A stretch of 64,000 nucleotides of DNA from Cladopsammia gracilis (GCA_022457155.1 JAJGOT010000294.1:979001-1043000); one strand, 5' to 3'; shown: positions 1 through 14,700, counted from the first letter of the stretch. The notes: generated by a model not told the origin, from the letters alone. Numbers and translations are program-made.

Positions 1-232
1 CGCATAAAAGAAACTTTGTGCTTTTCAAAGGTTCGGAAAGCTAGGCAATTAGCCGGTTTCTGTCTTACGGCCAGTAAAGTAATGGTTGGCTGCGATTTCT
101 TTTCTGTTTGGATCCAATATTTGCTCGCTGTTGTTGCTTTTTTCAGCCATTTAGATAGAGACAGTCCTTTGTTTGCTTTTAATGTCACTGCTAGGATCTC
201 ACGACTGTGTAAGTTTATCTGTTATTTTACTT

Positions 233-382
233 AATAAAATTCAATTTGTTTATGATTTTGTTCAGAATTATCGAAGATTGAGTAAGTTTATGTTTGAATC
301 ACATCATAATAAAATTCGATTTGTTTATGATTTTGTTCATAGTTATCGAAGGTCGAGTAAGCTTATGTTTGAATCACATAAT
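233..382. repeat. Two tandem 75-bp units
   Basis: The block starting AATAAAATTC at 233 recurs at 308 with a few substitutions. It explains the short overlapping reading frames here, which I do not call as genes. Confidence 0.75.
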
Positions 383-1019
383 CTTTACTACATCTGTGCT
401 TCTGCTTGTTCACTATGTCAAATATTCAGTGTTATACGCTTACGACTTTAGTCGAATTTTCCATATATATTTGCATGTAGCTGAGTAAATGCGAACTGGA
501 ATACGTCTCTATGAAAACGTAACGCAGCTGTCACGCTGTTTCTTCCGTATTACATCAATAACAATAAAGCAAAATGTTTGCGAGTTGATTGCACTCTCAA
601 GTGGCCGCTAAGGGTGAATAAAAACATTAAGCAGGGCATAAATCGACATCAATACTACTTCTTTCCGCTGTTAACAAACATGTCGAACGCACTCTTTTAA
701 TCTGTGATTACTGCTAGCAGGGTAAGTATAAGGCCTATCCAGGCTAGTGATAGCCTCAAGCATTCCACTACAGCATTACAATAATAAGTGTTTTTCTTTT
801 TCTCCGTTCTGCTTTGAACTTTGAAAAACCAAAAATTTCCTTAATCTGATAAAATATTAGAAAGAGGGAGCTGGAACAACCAAAGCTGTCTTCGAAACTG
901 GCCGACACAGAGGATGGGGAGTAAAATTTCAAGTTTGTACGATGTATAGTGAGCTCAATCAATTCGAATGAAGACGTCAAAAGTAAAGAAAGAAAACGAA
1001 GATTATTTTAGTTCTTTAA
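383..1019. other. No gene recognised
   Basis: AT-rich sequence. I see no domain, no convincing exon and no clear repeat structure. The signal-peptide exon of the WFIKKN-like gene could not be fixed here or further left. Confidence 0.4.
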
Positions 1020-1475
1020 AGTGCCTATAACCCTTATTTATGCAAATATCCATTCTATATCAAGTGAGTAATTAAGTGGTGAATTATTTTTTCATTTGAG
1101 TGTTGCGTGTGTGAGTTTATATGTGAGCGTGTGAGGTTTATATCTCCAATATGGTAATGAAAGTAACCTCATTCAAGTACTTCGTATTTTTCTCCTTGGG
1201 AATTCGACTATAACTATTGTCTGATTTAGTCACAATATTTGCTAAAATTGCTTACAGAAACCATAATGATAATATGAATATTTATAAAATGTGATTTATC
1301 TCTACCAGCATGTTTTTGTATAATAAATGAATGCTGGAATTCATTAGCATACTGGCAATGTAAACCTCAAAAACTCACAGACGCAATACTCAAATAAGAA
1401 AATATTCCACCACTCAATTATTCACTTGATGTAGCATCCATATTTGCAATAAAAGAAATAAGGTTTATTAAGTAA
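1020..1475. mobile_element. Foldback MITE
   Basis: The left arm (about 1025-1140) and right arm (about 1365-1475) are imperfect inverted copies; for example the sequence around CAAGTGAGTAATTAAGTGG recurs inverted near 1413. There is no coding capacity. Confidence 0.6.
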
Positions 1476-2041
1476 GGAAAATGTTGGCAGTCGAAAATAA
1501 TTGTGTTCGACGATAGGAAAACGCTTCCTAATCTCGTGAAGGCAGGCTTTTTTGAGATATTGATCAACACCAAATTAGCCCCCCCCCCCTCCCCGCACAT
1601 TTTTCAGGGGCACCTCTCGGCTGGAAACTGGTACCCACTAACCCAGGCCTCGCTTTCGTTCTCGTGCTCAGACTCCCCGCACTCTTTCAATCTGTGCTTA
1701 CAACTTGTGTATTCTTAAAAAGCTTAATATCACCTATTTTTAGTATCACTTTGAAAATAAAAAAAAAATTGTATCAACAGAAACCTAGAAATAATGCTCC
1801 AGTTTGTTAACAATTCCTATAATAATACAACAAAACTATTATTAACTGTCTTTGGCTGCAGATGGCCTGGATGGAAATGGATTGCAACTTGAAAAAATTA
1901 GCCATATTTTTTTTTTAAAGCGCTTCCTTATGTCTTGGTAAAAGTACTGAAAACTGTTTATCGTTGGGTTGATTTTTTTACGAAACCACTTGATATACTC
2001 CTTTCATGATTTTAGAGAACGTCAGGTATGAGCAAAGGTAC

Positions 2042-2387
2042 TTAACCCTTTAACTCACAAGAGTGCGAAATATTAAAATTCAAGAAAAATCCAACATTTC
2101 ATTTTGTAAAATTTTGAAAAAGAAATGGTACCATGGAAACGTACTGCTGAAAAGGTTTCATTTGAATGGCCACACCATAGGATTTCGTCAACAGACTCAA
2201 AAGTTAGGACTATTTGTAAGTTAAGACTATTTGAGTCTGGATAAAATTCTATGGTGTAACCATTCAAATGAAACCTCTTCGGCAGTACTTTTGCATGGCA
2301 CCATTTGTTTTTCAGTGTTGTATAAAATGAAATTTTGAATTTTTCCTGAATTTTGATGTTTGGCGCTCTTGGGAGTTTAAGGGTTAA
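2042..2387. mobile_element. piggyBac-like MITE with TTAA target duplication
   Basis: TTAA at 2042-2045 and 2384-2387 flank ends reading CCCTTTAACTC and GAGTTTAAGGG. The interior arms are inverted for about 150 bp. TTAA duplications and ends beginning CCC are typical of piggyBac elements. It lies 130 bp upstream of a coding exon. Confidence 0.65.
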
Positions 2388-2520
2388 TTGAATATCTCGT
2401 ACAATGTTGACCAAGAATCACAGAAATTCCCGTGACATTGTACTTTTGTCATATAACGCTTCTTCGGGAAAAAGAGTCTTCTTCTTTTTTTACTGTGTTG
2501 CTTTTGCTTTGTGTTGATAG

Positions 2521-2730
2521 ATCCATGCAAGAACTACGAGTGTCCTTTTCCTCGCACACGCTGTGAAGTAGAAGAAGGTTTGCCTGTTTGCAAGTGTCCC
2601 ATCATCTGCACCTTTGATTACCGCCCAGTGTGTGGAACAGACGGCAAAACGTATGGAAACATGTGTGGACTGGAGGCGGTTGCTTGTCAAGCAAAACATT
2701 TTCAACTGAAACTGGATCACCTTGGAGAAT
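2521..2730 (+). CDS. Exon: follistatin/Kazal domain 1
   Basis: A pyrimidine-rich acceptor ends at 2520 and a GTAAGT donor starts at 2731. The exon is phase 1-1 and 210 nt long. The peptide has ten cysteines: a short EGF-like follistatin N-lobe ([10 protein letters not shown]), then a Kazal core with the signature [13 protein letters not shown]. It is the first exon I can place in the gene; the preceding exon must end in phase 1. Confidence 0.85.
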
Positions 2731-5700
2731 GTAAGTTGACAGCGACACCATTAAGCTGCCTTTTTCTTGTTTCGGAGAAAGTCATACAGACGATTTTGCT
2801 AGAATGTCTGTTTTATTTTTTTTGTGTGTGTCGATTTTGACGGCGATATCACAGCTACACGTCAAACATGATTTCTTAAAGTATTTAAAACAAGCTGCAC
2901 CGGCAGAAAATATACCCCATCAAGATGCCTGGAGGCGTTTACGAGGTATGTTTTGGTCGATGTAGAGTAATACTGTTATTGTTGCATGAAAGTGACGCAA
3001 AAACAAGAAGCTGTACACAGCTTGAACTCGTGGCGTCTTTAACCCATTGCAGTATTGATTCCCGAGTGTTTTGAGTACTTTTACGGATAAACACAAGCTT
3101 AACATTTAACAATTATTGGATGAGGTTGAGCATGATAGCGATAATTATCAAGGCCAAAGTTTGTGTTATCTGCCGAAGCCGAAGGCTGAGGCGGATAACA
3201 CAAACTGAGGCCTTGATAATTATCGTTATCATGCGAAAACCGAATCCAATAATTGTTTTATTATGCATATTCCTGAGCTGCACTTGTAAAGACAAGAGCG
3301 CGCACTTCTGCATGCATATAACTATTGTCTGTAGGTATGACGTCACTTCTGCATGCATAAAACTATTGTCAGTAGGTATGACATAACAGAAACAGCAAGC
3401 AATAATTAGCTGCGTGCTTATAGCCAATCAAAATCGAGCTAGTGACACCAATGTATAATAATATGTATTAAAAGTAATACTACACTACATTCACTACATT
3501 CAGTAGCCGACAGTTTAAACCACGATCGCTAACTGAAATGGCAAGTTATATAATACGCAAAACTTGCTGAAAAAAAAATCCCACAGCAATAAGTCGCGAA
3601 CACAATATCAAACAGTCCTATCCATCCATGAACGCCTTGTATTGTCTGGAAAACTTGTACGCTGTAACTTTTCCTTCTGCTTCTCGAGTCAACACACGGA
3701 GAGATTTTGCCGCATCTTGAAATCAAGAGCGAGATCACGAGGTTGCGTGCCAACCTATCAGACTAGTGAAACTCGTCCCGCGGGATACGGGAAGCTTAAA
3801 AAAACTTTACCATTTGCGACGACGATGAAGGAAACCAAATTGAACCGAAACTTCAACGCGGTCTGCCACAGGCATCCCTCGTAATAATAGCCTCAACTGA
3901 ATAGACAAACGTTACAACCATATTGTTAGCACAGAAAAGTACTTCTCAGTAGAGTCTTTTTTAATGGTCACACATTCAGTTCCCATTCACGTATTCAAAT
4001 GTTAGAACCACTTTAATCATGGTTTAGAACTTCATCCACAGACTGAAAAGCTAGAACCACCATACGCAGCATAATAAACAGTACAACAGGTAAGTACTTC
4101 TCAATTCAAGATTTTAAGATTTCATCCACCTACTCAAAAGTAAAAACCACCTTGTTCAGGATAATGAAGAGCATTACAGGGAAGTACTGCTGACACTCCA
4201 TCCACATACTCTAAGCAACAGCCACCTTGTACACAGGAAACTACTATGGACTAGATTCATTTGAGCGGTCAAGTCGAGATTCATCCAGACAATGAAAAGT
4301 TATAAAGTGGAGCTCTCGCGAAACTCCATACTCATGGAACCATGCCTGTCATTTTCCATGATCATGGTCAGCGGAATGTTTCGCGGGCGCGTACGACGTA
4401 CGTACGTCGTGCAGGGTTAGCTCGCGGGCGCGTCCGTCGCCCAACATGCGAACACATGCGCGTACGACATCGCGCAAGTGCTTGGTTTTCGTCTTATCGA
4501 AGTAATAATACATTTAAATGTTCAAAATGGAAAGAGAAAGCTTTAAAGAATACTCAGAAGCCGCTATAGTGGAAAAAGAAGAGCTTTAAGGGATAAAATC
4601 TTGCTTCGAGGAACTTCATGCGTTTTTATCAATGCGGTGCGATATTTCTTCTTCGGAAGTCAGAACCAAAGAAGCGGAGTTTTAAAGAATTTCCTAGCAG
4701 CCGAGGGACTTAAAAGTAAAAGAAATTACGTTTTTCCATGGGAATTTATGTTGATATGAATTTGTGATTGACTTTTTCTTTGTGTTCTCGTTAGTTTTGG
4801 AGAAATGTTTAAAAAACGTACTCAAATTCAGTGGTATTGGTATTGATATGTTGAATTTCATCGAGCCGAACAGCTCCTCGATGCGCTAATGGTACGCGTT
4901 TTGCTTTTCAACATAAACTAATGGATATTGCAATAACGTTTTTCAAAAGAAGATTTTGTTGTCCATTTTTATGTGTTTGTTCATTCATTTTCAGGTTGAA
5001 AAGCAATTTTATGTGAACAAAACAGACTTGGATTTTCGCAATTCTAATTTTGTGTTGGATGTCCTGTGGTTTACGTGCAGTAAAATTTGAGATGTTTTGG
5101 TAGCCGGTCTTTCAAATGGCCGCCCCTATTGCTTTTTCAGGGGCTCATATCCGCCGGAAGTTCCTTCGCACGCGTCTCCATAATCTCCGATTACTGCTAG
5201 TATAGTTCTAACTTCACCTGTTTATTTTTTGCAGTTTTGATTTCCAAATCAGTTTCTCGGGCAATTTTTGATACGCAACAGGTGTATTTTATTCGAAAAC
5301 TAATCATACTTGTTATTCTAGATCTAAAAAATGTTATTAATTTATTTTTGGGAGCTTTTGTACGATCTTAATCTACTTTGCAGACGGTCACGTAATCGCG
5401 TTCGAAGAACGCAATCCTAATTCGTGTTGGTTGTCCTGTGCCTTGCATGCAGAAAAATGTGAGATTTTTTGGCGTCCATTCTTCCAAATGGCCGCCCCTA
5501 TTGCTTTTTTCAGGGGCTCATTTCTGCCGGATTTTCCTTCGAACGCGTCTCTATAATCTCTGAACACTGCTAGGACTGTTTTTGAGAATTGCTAAAATTG
5601 AAAAATAGCCAGTAGTCAATCCTAATTCTTGTGCTTCCGACCTTTCACATTAGTTAAGGTTATCGTCAGCTTTCTGTTCAGAGAGCTCCGCTGTTAGACT

Positions 5701-8700
5701 CAGCCTATCTATATATACTAGCCTTGCGCATCGTAAGAGAGCCACATGAAGGTACCGAACACATATATTCTGCCACTGTGGGAGCCAAAACAATTGATAT
5801 GATCATTTGTTTTATCATCAGGTTTAAGTGTTAACCCGTGTGATGGAGTTGTGTGCAGCAACAAGGGCCGCAGATGTGTGGTGAAGAACAACAAGGCTGT
5901 CTGTGTGTGTAATAAAGTATGCACGAGAGAATATGATCCATACTGTGCTTCGGACGGTAAAACGTACCCCAACAAATGTAATCTAGAAGTGGCTCAGTGC
6001 GAGAGTGAAACGAACCTAACAGTGTTACATCCGGGACAATGCACAGGTTGGTTGTGATTTAACAACAGGTTAAAAACTCTTTGAAAAAGAAGTACGTTTG
6101 TTCAAGGATAAAAAGTGTTATAGTTATGCTGAACTTTACATCAGGAACAACGCACGTTCTGTGCATCGAATATAAGAAAATCATATGACATGATATACTG
6201 TTTTAAAACAGTAAGCATTCTTACGTGATATCGATTAAAATCAAGGCTCTGCCAGTTCCGACAGATCGGTAAAATTTAACAACATCCCTATCTCGAGCCC
6301 CGCTTTGTCGACAATTACTAGATCAATTTAACAAAAAAGACATATGCCGACACGTGTTTGATGCAAGCCTGTAATCGAACCTTAAAGTGAATATAGAACA
6401 AGCCAACGGCTAACAGCTAAATCAAATCCGATCTGACTTCTTGATTTTGAGATAACTGATTTTTTGATAATTAGTAAAGACCTCTCGTGATCCTGGAAAG
6501 TTCTGCTCCATCTCTCGTGACAGTGGTAAGTTCCACTCTCGCGTGAACAACACATTCCTCAATTTTGGGCATTTGGGCATTTGGTCGATTCTAGAAGTTG
6601 AGTAGAGTTGAATTTTACGCAGCTTGCCGTAAAATGCGTGAAGTGCTGTGAGCATATTGTAAGGATGGTAACTGTAAATTGTTGATTAAAATCTGGCGAC
6701 ATTTCCTCTCTGATGAACTAAACTGTAGCCAATGTCTCGTCAAGACCCTTACTTTTTGAAAGCTTGAAGATTGAAACTTAAGGATCAGGTAGGACTGCAG
6801 TCTCGCCTGCTTAGAGACTTTACCTGCAGGATGCCCAAGTTCGAGCATTTTTCATTACCCATGCGCGTAGCGGCATGAGTTATAAATAGGCTCCGTTTTT
6901 CGTAATTTTTTTTTTTTTGATGTCACGTTTTTGCATACAAATTTATGCACGCATATTTGAAATTGTGCACTTCCGGTTCATAGCCTTGCCATTTACACTT
7001 CCTGTTTAGTGACTTCCGGCTACTCTCACGTCCGGTAAAAGAACGTTATTGAAGTGTCATGACAGCATCTCCTGCAACCCTACTTACATTTACTAATGTT
7101 CACGTAAGGTATATATAAGACTTAGAAGAATCAATCGCTTCATTGTGGTACAGCCTTCATTTACAAAACATTCAATAGTAAACAACGTGGTTTGCAGGAA
7201 CGATGACTGAATGAAAGGAGTAACTCTTCTCCATGTCGGACATCTTCTTATCATGTTTAAAATATATCATAAAACTTTTTCTTACGCATGCGCATGAGTA
7301 TAGGCTGCTTGGAGCCTCTTGTTTATTTAGTATTTATTTTATTTATTTTATTTATTATTTTTTTTTGGGGGGGGGGTGTTACATTTTAAAGATGAAAATA
7401 GTTATTCCTTATTTTTTTGTTTCTTCTTTAGATTTCTTATCTCTTCTTAAAGCGTTTTTGCATAATAAAGATGACCTCAAATGCAGATCATAACATATCT
7501 ACTCATCATGGAAAGGATTCTGCGTTGTTGTTGTATTTAATTCCGTTATTTTGGGTGACAAATTGTCCCTAGAGATATGTGTGTCGGAAACGATTTTTAA
7601 ATTTATTTTTTGCTTTGCCTTGTTTTGAGAGGCCAACAGTTTCATTATTTGAAGTCAGTATATGAAATGTGGTATATGGTTATTGTCTCCTTCTTTAGAA
7701 ACCGTCTCTGGAGGTGGACCTACAACACCAGCTCATAAGGTAGGTTAAAGATAGACAAGGTTGACTATTTTCGAAGGTTTACACTTGGGTAAACATAAAA
7801 AAAAAGACTTTCAAATAACACCATGGGAATGTGAACGTACTGCTATCAGATAGCTACTTAACGGTCTTGCTTCAGGATTTCTTCCACAGACTAAAACAAC
7901 CTTATACAACGTCACACCAAACAGCAAAGTATTACAAAAACTTACTACTCACATAAAAGCATTTAATTAACTTCAGGATTTCTTTCACAGACTCAAACAA
8001 CCTTATGCAACGTCACACCAAACAGCATAGTATTACAACAACTTACTACTCACATAGAAGCATTTAATTTACTCCAGGATTTCTTTCACATACTCAAACA
8101 ACCTTAAGGCCGGCACACACTAGGAGACATGTTGCGGGGACATGAAGCGGGGACATGTTGCAGCGACAGTTTTCCTCGTGTGACATCCCTGTTAGTTCTG
8201 TTGCGGGGACACAATTTTGTCCCCGCAACATGTTGCACGAAATTCAGCTGGTTTGAATTCGTACGTCATGAAGCGGGGACAAAATGACCCCCGTTTCGAT
8301 GTCGCATCGTGTGCACTGCTCTTGCAAATTGTCCCCGCTACAAAATAGGTGTAGTAGGTCCTTTTTTTTCTCTTCTTTTCAGCCACTCGCGTATCCGTCG
8401 TTTTTGGTCAACATAGTTACACATTTCTTCATCTGAGTAATATCATTGACAGTAGTAGAAGCTTCTTTATCCTAACTTTAGAGTCCGCCATCTTTCTTTG
8501 CTCGTATACTAGTTCCCAGACGCCCTTAGTGATTTCTGTGATTTTTATACCTCAATCCGCTTTGTGTGCACCAGCTTGCGTACTGTCCCTGCAACATGCG
8601 CCAGTATGCTATGCACACGAAGGGGCTTGTCCCCGCAACATGTCCCCGCAACATGTCCCCTAGTGTGTGCCAGCCTTTATACAACGTCACACCAAACAGC

Positions 8701-11700
8701 ATAGTATTACAACAACTTACTACTCACATAGAAGCATTTAATTTACTTCAGGATTTCTTTCATGTACTCAAAAGTTAGAAACACGGTAAAGTTAATAAAC
8801 AGTACAAAAGAAAGCACTGCTCAGTAGCTTTTATTTGAATGGTCAGCCTTAGCCAGTATCATTCACAGAGTCAAAAGTTGTAACCACCTTGTTCGCCATA
8901 ATAAACAGCCCCACAAGAAAATACTGCTCAATATGAGTACACTTTAGGATTTCACCCAGAGTATCAAAAGTCAAAAAGACTGTAAACATAACACAGAAAA
9001 GTACTGCATGCTCAATAGCTTTCATCTAAAATATATCAGATTACACCTTAGGATTTTATCCGCAAATTCAAAACATAGAACCACCTTGTAAACCATGCCT
9101 AGCAGTTCCATAGGAAAATACTGCTCAGTAACTCTAAAATGAATGTAAATGGCCCTTATCGTAGATGAGTACGCCATACCAACATATCAGCGGTTTCTCG
9201 CTTTATTGACCCTATAGTCTCGTTTTGATGTTTACGAGAACCTCTGACGACGATGAGCGTAAACATCAAAACGAGACTATAGGGTCAAGAAAGCGAGAAA
9301 CCGCTGATATGTTGGCGTGGCGTACTCATCTACGATAAGGGCCATTGCTGCCCAATACACCGAATGCAAATATGGCTGCCGATTTGTTATTCTTTTATGT
9401 GTATGTAAATTAGCCTCCCTGGCCTCGTTAGCCTGTGCAAAGTTCAAAAGAGTGTTTACTCTAAAATGAGGCTGGTCAGGCTAATTAACATACATATAAA
9501 AGAATAATAAATCGGCTGCCATATTTGCATTCGGTGTATAGTTGTCATTGGAACAGTCTCATGTATTGTTTTTATCCATAGTTTCGTGCAGGAAAATGTC
9601 CAGTATTTGAAGCTCCAGCAGAATGTCCAGAGGAACCAGATAACTTTTGCAGTCATGACAGGGATTGTTCTGATGATCTAAGTCTGAAGTGTTGTAACAC
9701 TGGGTGTGAATTTGACTGTGTTGGTAAGTTTGACAGTACATTTGTGATAATCTATTCTGTCGGTGATTTTCAGTAACAGGCGCTGAGTTCTGAAATTCAA
9801 GACTTAAAGGCTATGTTAGAGTGATTTTACTTCATCTGTGAAATAGTTAGTAGAATAGTACGCACTATAGACACTATAATTCCATTGTTTCCTTTTGTTT
9901 AATTTGGACTATCACACATTAATTGTTAGATAGTGTTTCACAGATGAAGTAAAATCACTCTACCAGGTCTTACCACTATCTGATTATTCGATATCATTTA
10001 GAATGAAACGCAATAAGACATATTTGTATCATAGGAAACCTAAAACTAATGGTCCAGTTTCTACAACGATAGTAGTGTAGGAGGGATAAATTAACCACCA
10101 TTTTTGGGCCGGGGGCAGGAATTCATTAACGCGGGTGACGTCATAGACTATTGTCTTGATCTCGTGCGTAAAATGCGGTGGAGTATCATTAAATTGCTGT
10201 GGATTATATTAACTAGGTGACGTCATAGGCTATTGTCTTGATCTCATGAATAAAATGCGGTAGATTCTTATTAAATTGCTGTGGATTATTTTAAGTAGCT
10301 GACATCATAGGCTATTGTCTCTTAGGGCCTGGTCGCACTACAGTCAAAACAAAAAAATGACATAAAAACAAAAACATTCCACAAAAAGCGTGCCCCACCG
10401 GAGCGGTTTCTTTTGTTTTCCGAGGTTTTTGCACGGGCTAATTTTTGTTTCATATCAATGAAAATCACTGAACCGTAACGTAAGTACGCAAGGTTCCATT
10501 TCTTGTCGCATAAATTATCAATCAATCAATCCTCTATTTGGCATGGTCAGTACACTTAGCGAAAGAGCTAGTTTCCAGGTACGCGACGAAAATAAAACTT
10601 CATTAGAAGTGTATAAATTTAGGATAAGCTACAATTAGAAATGATTACGAATTAAAATATTTATTATCTAAGTGTTAAACGTAAAAAAAATGTTTTTAAT
10701 TGTCGCACATTACTCTCATACACCCCCCCCCCCCCCCCCCCCCGAGATTCCATGTCCATTTGAGATAGGCTATAATAAAAACAAAATGATTTGAGTTACA
10801 ATATTTGTCTAAGTGTAACATGTAAAAATTGTAAAAGTAGTAAAAATTGTCTTATCCTTTCCAGACAGGCATTGTTCTTCCACACTAGAAAAGCTTTGGC
10901 ACTTGGTACTTGGAATTTTGTATTTTAATTTTGGAACTTAACAGACCGGTTATAACACACAAATTTTAAAAGAAAAGTGTTTATTTCAATCTCTCAACAT
11001 CTACAATAATGACTACAGTGGAAACTCAATGTTACTGAGAAAAAGACGAATATTCGTAACTTATTTATATAGGCTACGACCACCACAATTCTATTGTTTT
11101 CACCATCATCGCCACAATTCTATTATTTTCACCACCACCGCCTCAATTCTATTGTTTTCATCTCCTCCTCCATCCTCCCTCCTCCTCCCCTCTTCCTCCT
11201 CCACATGCGTCTCCTCAGTTGAGTTATAAACAGAAACAGCCACAGGCACATGAACAGGAACTCAAGCTTTAATCAATGTGAGAACATTAAATGTATATAG
11301 AATAATTAACACAAACTTATGGCCGTTTCTGTTTATTACTCAACTGAGAAGACGCATGTGGAGAAGGATGAGGAGGAGGGAGGAGGAGTCAGGAGGAGGA
11401 GGAGGAGGAGGAGGAGGAGGAGGAGGAAGAAGGAGGGAGAAGGAGTGAGGAGAGGGAGAATAAGAGGAAGAAGGAGGTGGATGAGGGAGAACGAGGGGGA
11501 GGAGGGAGGACGAGGACGAGGAGGAGAAGGAGAAGAGAGGAGGAGGAGGAGGTGAAAACAATAGAATTGTGGTGGTCCTAGCCTATATAAATGAGTAAAT
11601 ATTCGTCTTTTTCTCGGTTAACATTGAGCTTCCATAATTAAAATACAAAATTTAGGCGCCAAGAATCAGTGAACCGGAAACAAAACTTTTCTATTGTGTA

Positions 11701-14700
11701 AAAACAATGCCTGTCTGGAATGGGTAATTTATGCGTTTACGTAACGGTTCAGTGATTTTCATTGATATGAATATGAAATGAGTAGACGCTTGATAAATCC
11801 GTCAAACCGGTTATACTTTATGTATACCACAGCAAGTTATTGAGAATCCTCCGCTTTTTATTCATGAGATCAAGACAATAGCCTATGACGTCACCCGCGT
11901 TAATGAATTCCTGCCACCCACGTTAATTACTTGCTGCCACCCGCGTTAATTAATTCCTGCCCCCGCTAATTCCTGCCCTCCTATGCTACTAAAGATAACT
12001 ACTACATTATTGCACTGAAACAACTAAGAAGTGTCTTTTACTCCTGATGAAGACTCGCGTCGCTTACTAAATCAGTCTGACAACGTTCTGATTGTTTGTT
12101 TGGATTGTATAGAAAACCATTCTTTATCATAGAAACAATTCTCCAAAGAGCTTGCATTCGAATCATGACCCGGTACAATATTTTTCAATGTAGGAATTTA
12201 TTTGAGAGCTTTTTGGCATGAAAACTCGACTTCAACATTTTTACAGTCACCAATTTTAACTAGCTATAAATTAATGTACATGTACCGGTAACGATGTTAT
12301 GTTCATTGTTTTCATTTTTAGTCCCCGATGATGAAGATGATTCTTCAACAACATCTCAAACTGGGGTAGGTTTATAATTCTAACCATTGAACTTACTCCC
12401 CGTTAATTGTTTGTTGTCAGAATGGTGATGCATTTGTGTAACGCAAATTCCATGTGTATGTTCAAATGCACTTTAATACTCACTTGAAAGGTGAGATCGG
12501 ACGTCCGAGTCTAGGCACCAGTCCATTCATGATAAACTTCACCTACCTAAACTTGAAATGAATATGAGCAAGACACATTACCGAGTAGTATCGCCCATAC
12601 CAATGACGTAATCATTTAATCTGCGAAGTGGTGTTAAGCACGTTATTATACGACCCGACATCTTAGAGTGCGCTTACGCGCCAAAACGAGTGCAAATATG
12701 ACACATTATTACACCCTTCTGAGCGCGCGCTATGAAAAACACTTTCAAAAACTGAGACTTGGGGGAAGATTATTGTCGTATAAACAATTTATTCAGCAAA
12801 AAGTGTGCAATACGGCGAGGCATTTTTACAAGTCGGCATTTTTTTTCTCGCCTAAAGCTCGCAAAAAATAAAAACTAACTCGTAAATACCCAGCCATATT
12901 ACATAACTTTTCGTTGAAGTATGATGTTTTTAAAATAATTCTCTTCATTTCATCCAAGCCAACGCCAACGCCAACGCCGACACAAGTACAAACAACGGCA
13001 CGTAAGTGTTTGAAACATTAAGTTTATTGCGTATTATATAGGCACCTAGAAGTATATTAGCGTCATTCTTCACTCGTGAATACGCGAAGCGTAATGATCG
13101 GGGTATCGCAGACGGTGGCAAATATGCATATTTTCACTGCATCATCACTCGGCTGTAAACTTTTCATGGTAATCCCGCTGACCAGTGCCTAGGGCTTCAA
13201 GCCCTGGAAAATTAAAATCGATCTGCGGATTTCAAAGGAATTTTTCAAGACTGCGGAAAATGCTACAGCAATTTAAATGTTGGTTTTAAATATGTGAAGT
13301 TTCTCTGCCATGTGTAAAAGTTCACATAAACCAATTTTTGTTTCGAATTAAAACACATGTCCCAGCGTGACGCAAATAGGCGTTGTTTGAAATAAGAGGA
13401 GCTGGATGATGCAATGTTCTAAATTTGTTTACTTATCAATTCTTTGACTGCTCTGTGAAACAACAAAAAGCTTAGACGGAGTTTTGCAAACGTTAACCTC
13501 GGGCTTTTACGGCTTCTCTCGCATGACGCATTTTGAAGCCTTTTTTTGTCTGACTACATTTGTAAAGTTCAAAATAAACCAATTTTGAAGCGATGACTAA
13601 AGAGACATGTCATAGCGTGACAGGATACCCGCTGTTTGTTATGGTAGAGTCTACTTTCTATAGCTCAGAAGGAGGTCGGACACTTACTGAGAATTATATA
13701 ACGTAATGTCGACACTTAGAATTCTATTTTCAATAAATTTTTAAGTGTAAAAAAGAAAATCTAAAATCCCACTCAGGATTGAACCTGTGACCTCAGATAG
13801 GCTTAGGCTTACATAGCCTATCGTACCACTGTACCACCTAGCTTCTCGGGTTGCTTAGTCCTAAATTTGACTATATAAACTGCTGACCCCAACCTCAACT
13901 GCAAGCTAACCAGTTACTCCGTTATATAATTTTCAGTAAGTGTCCGACCTCCTTCTGAGCTATGGAATCTAGCAATTTCCGTTTGTTATAAACAGACATG
14001 TCATAGCGTGACAGGATACCCGCCGTTTGTTATAAACAGACATGTCATAGCGTGACAGGATACCCGCTGTTTGTTATAAGGGTAATCGGTGGATGACGTA
14101 ATGTTCGTAATGTAACTTCAGCGAAACATGTTGTGATCGATTAAAATCGGTGCTAAAATAAGATAAAAAATATAAAAAATTTGGTAACATTGAGAACAGG
14201 GCCACGGGTGGAATTTGTCCAATACAATAAGTCCGAGTTGAAGGTTAATATTCGGCAGTATTTTTTGTGCATAGCCGTTTGCTTTTTTTCTTAGATACTC
14301 GTAGAAGGATGAAAATTGTTATAGCTATACTGGACTTAACATCAGGAATAACGCACGTTCTGTGCATCGAGTATAAGAAAATCATGTGGCATGATATACT
14401 GTTTTAAAACAGTAAGCATTCTTACGTGATATTGATAAAAAATATAGACTAGATCAATTTAACAAAAACGACACGTGTCAATCAACATAACAGCTAAATC
14501 TTATCCGATCTGACTTCTTGATCTTGAGATAACTGATTTTTTGATAATTAGTAAAGACCTCTCGTGAAGTTCTGCTCTCTCGTGATCGTGGAAGGTTCTG
14601 CTCCATCTCTCGTGATCGTGGTACGTTCTGCTCTTGCGTGAACAACAAAATCCTCACATGTTTCGGCATTTAGCCAAGCAGTTCCAGTATATATAGATGT

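Larger units (their letters stand above)
10071..11990. mobile_element. 1.9-kb foldback element
   Basis: The ends AGTAGTGTAGGAGGG and CCCTCCTATGCTACT are inverted copies. Internal blocks are also inverted across the centre: GGGTGACGTCAT with TCTTGATCTC; CAATGAAAATCACTGAACCG; CCAGACAGGCATTG; and GAATATTCGTAAC with ACCACAATTCTATTG. The whole element folds on itself around 11230-11330. No coding frame. Confidence 0.65.

Noticed and set aside
16..234. Possible signal-peptide exon for the WFIKKN-like gene
   Set aside because: A hydrophobic stretch exists, but there is no convincing donor in phase 1 and no support beyond composition.
11319..11561. Arg/Glu-rich and Pro/Ser-rich frames
   Set aside because: Encoded by a GGA microsatellite within a foldback element.
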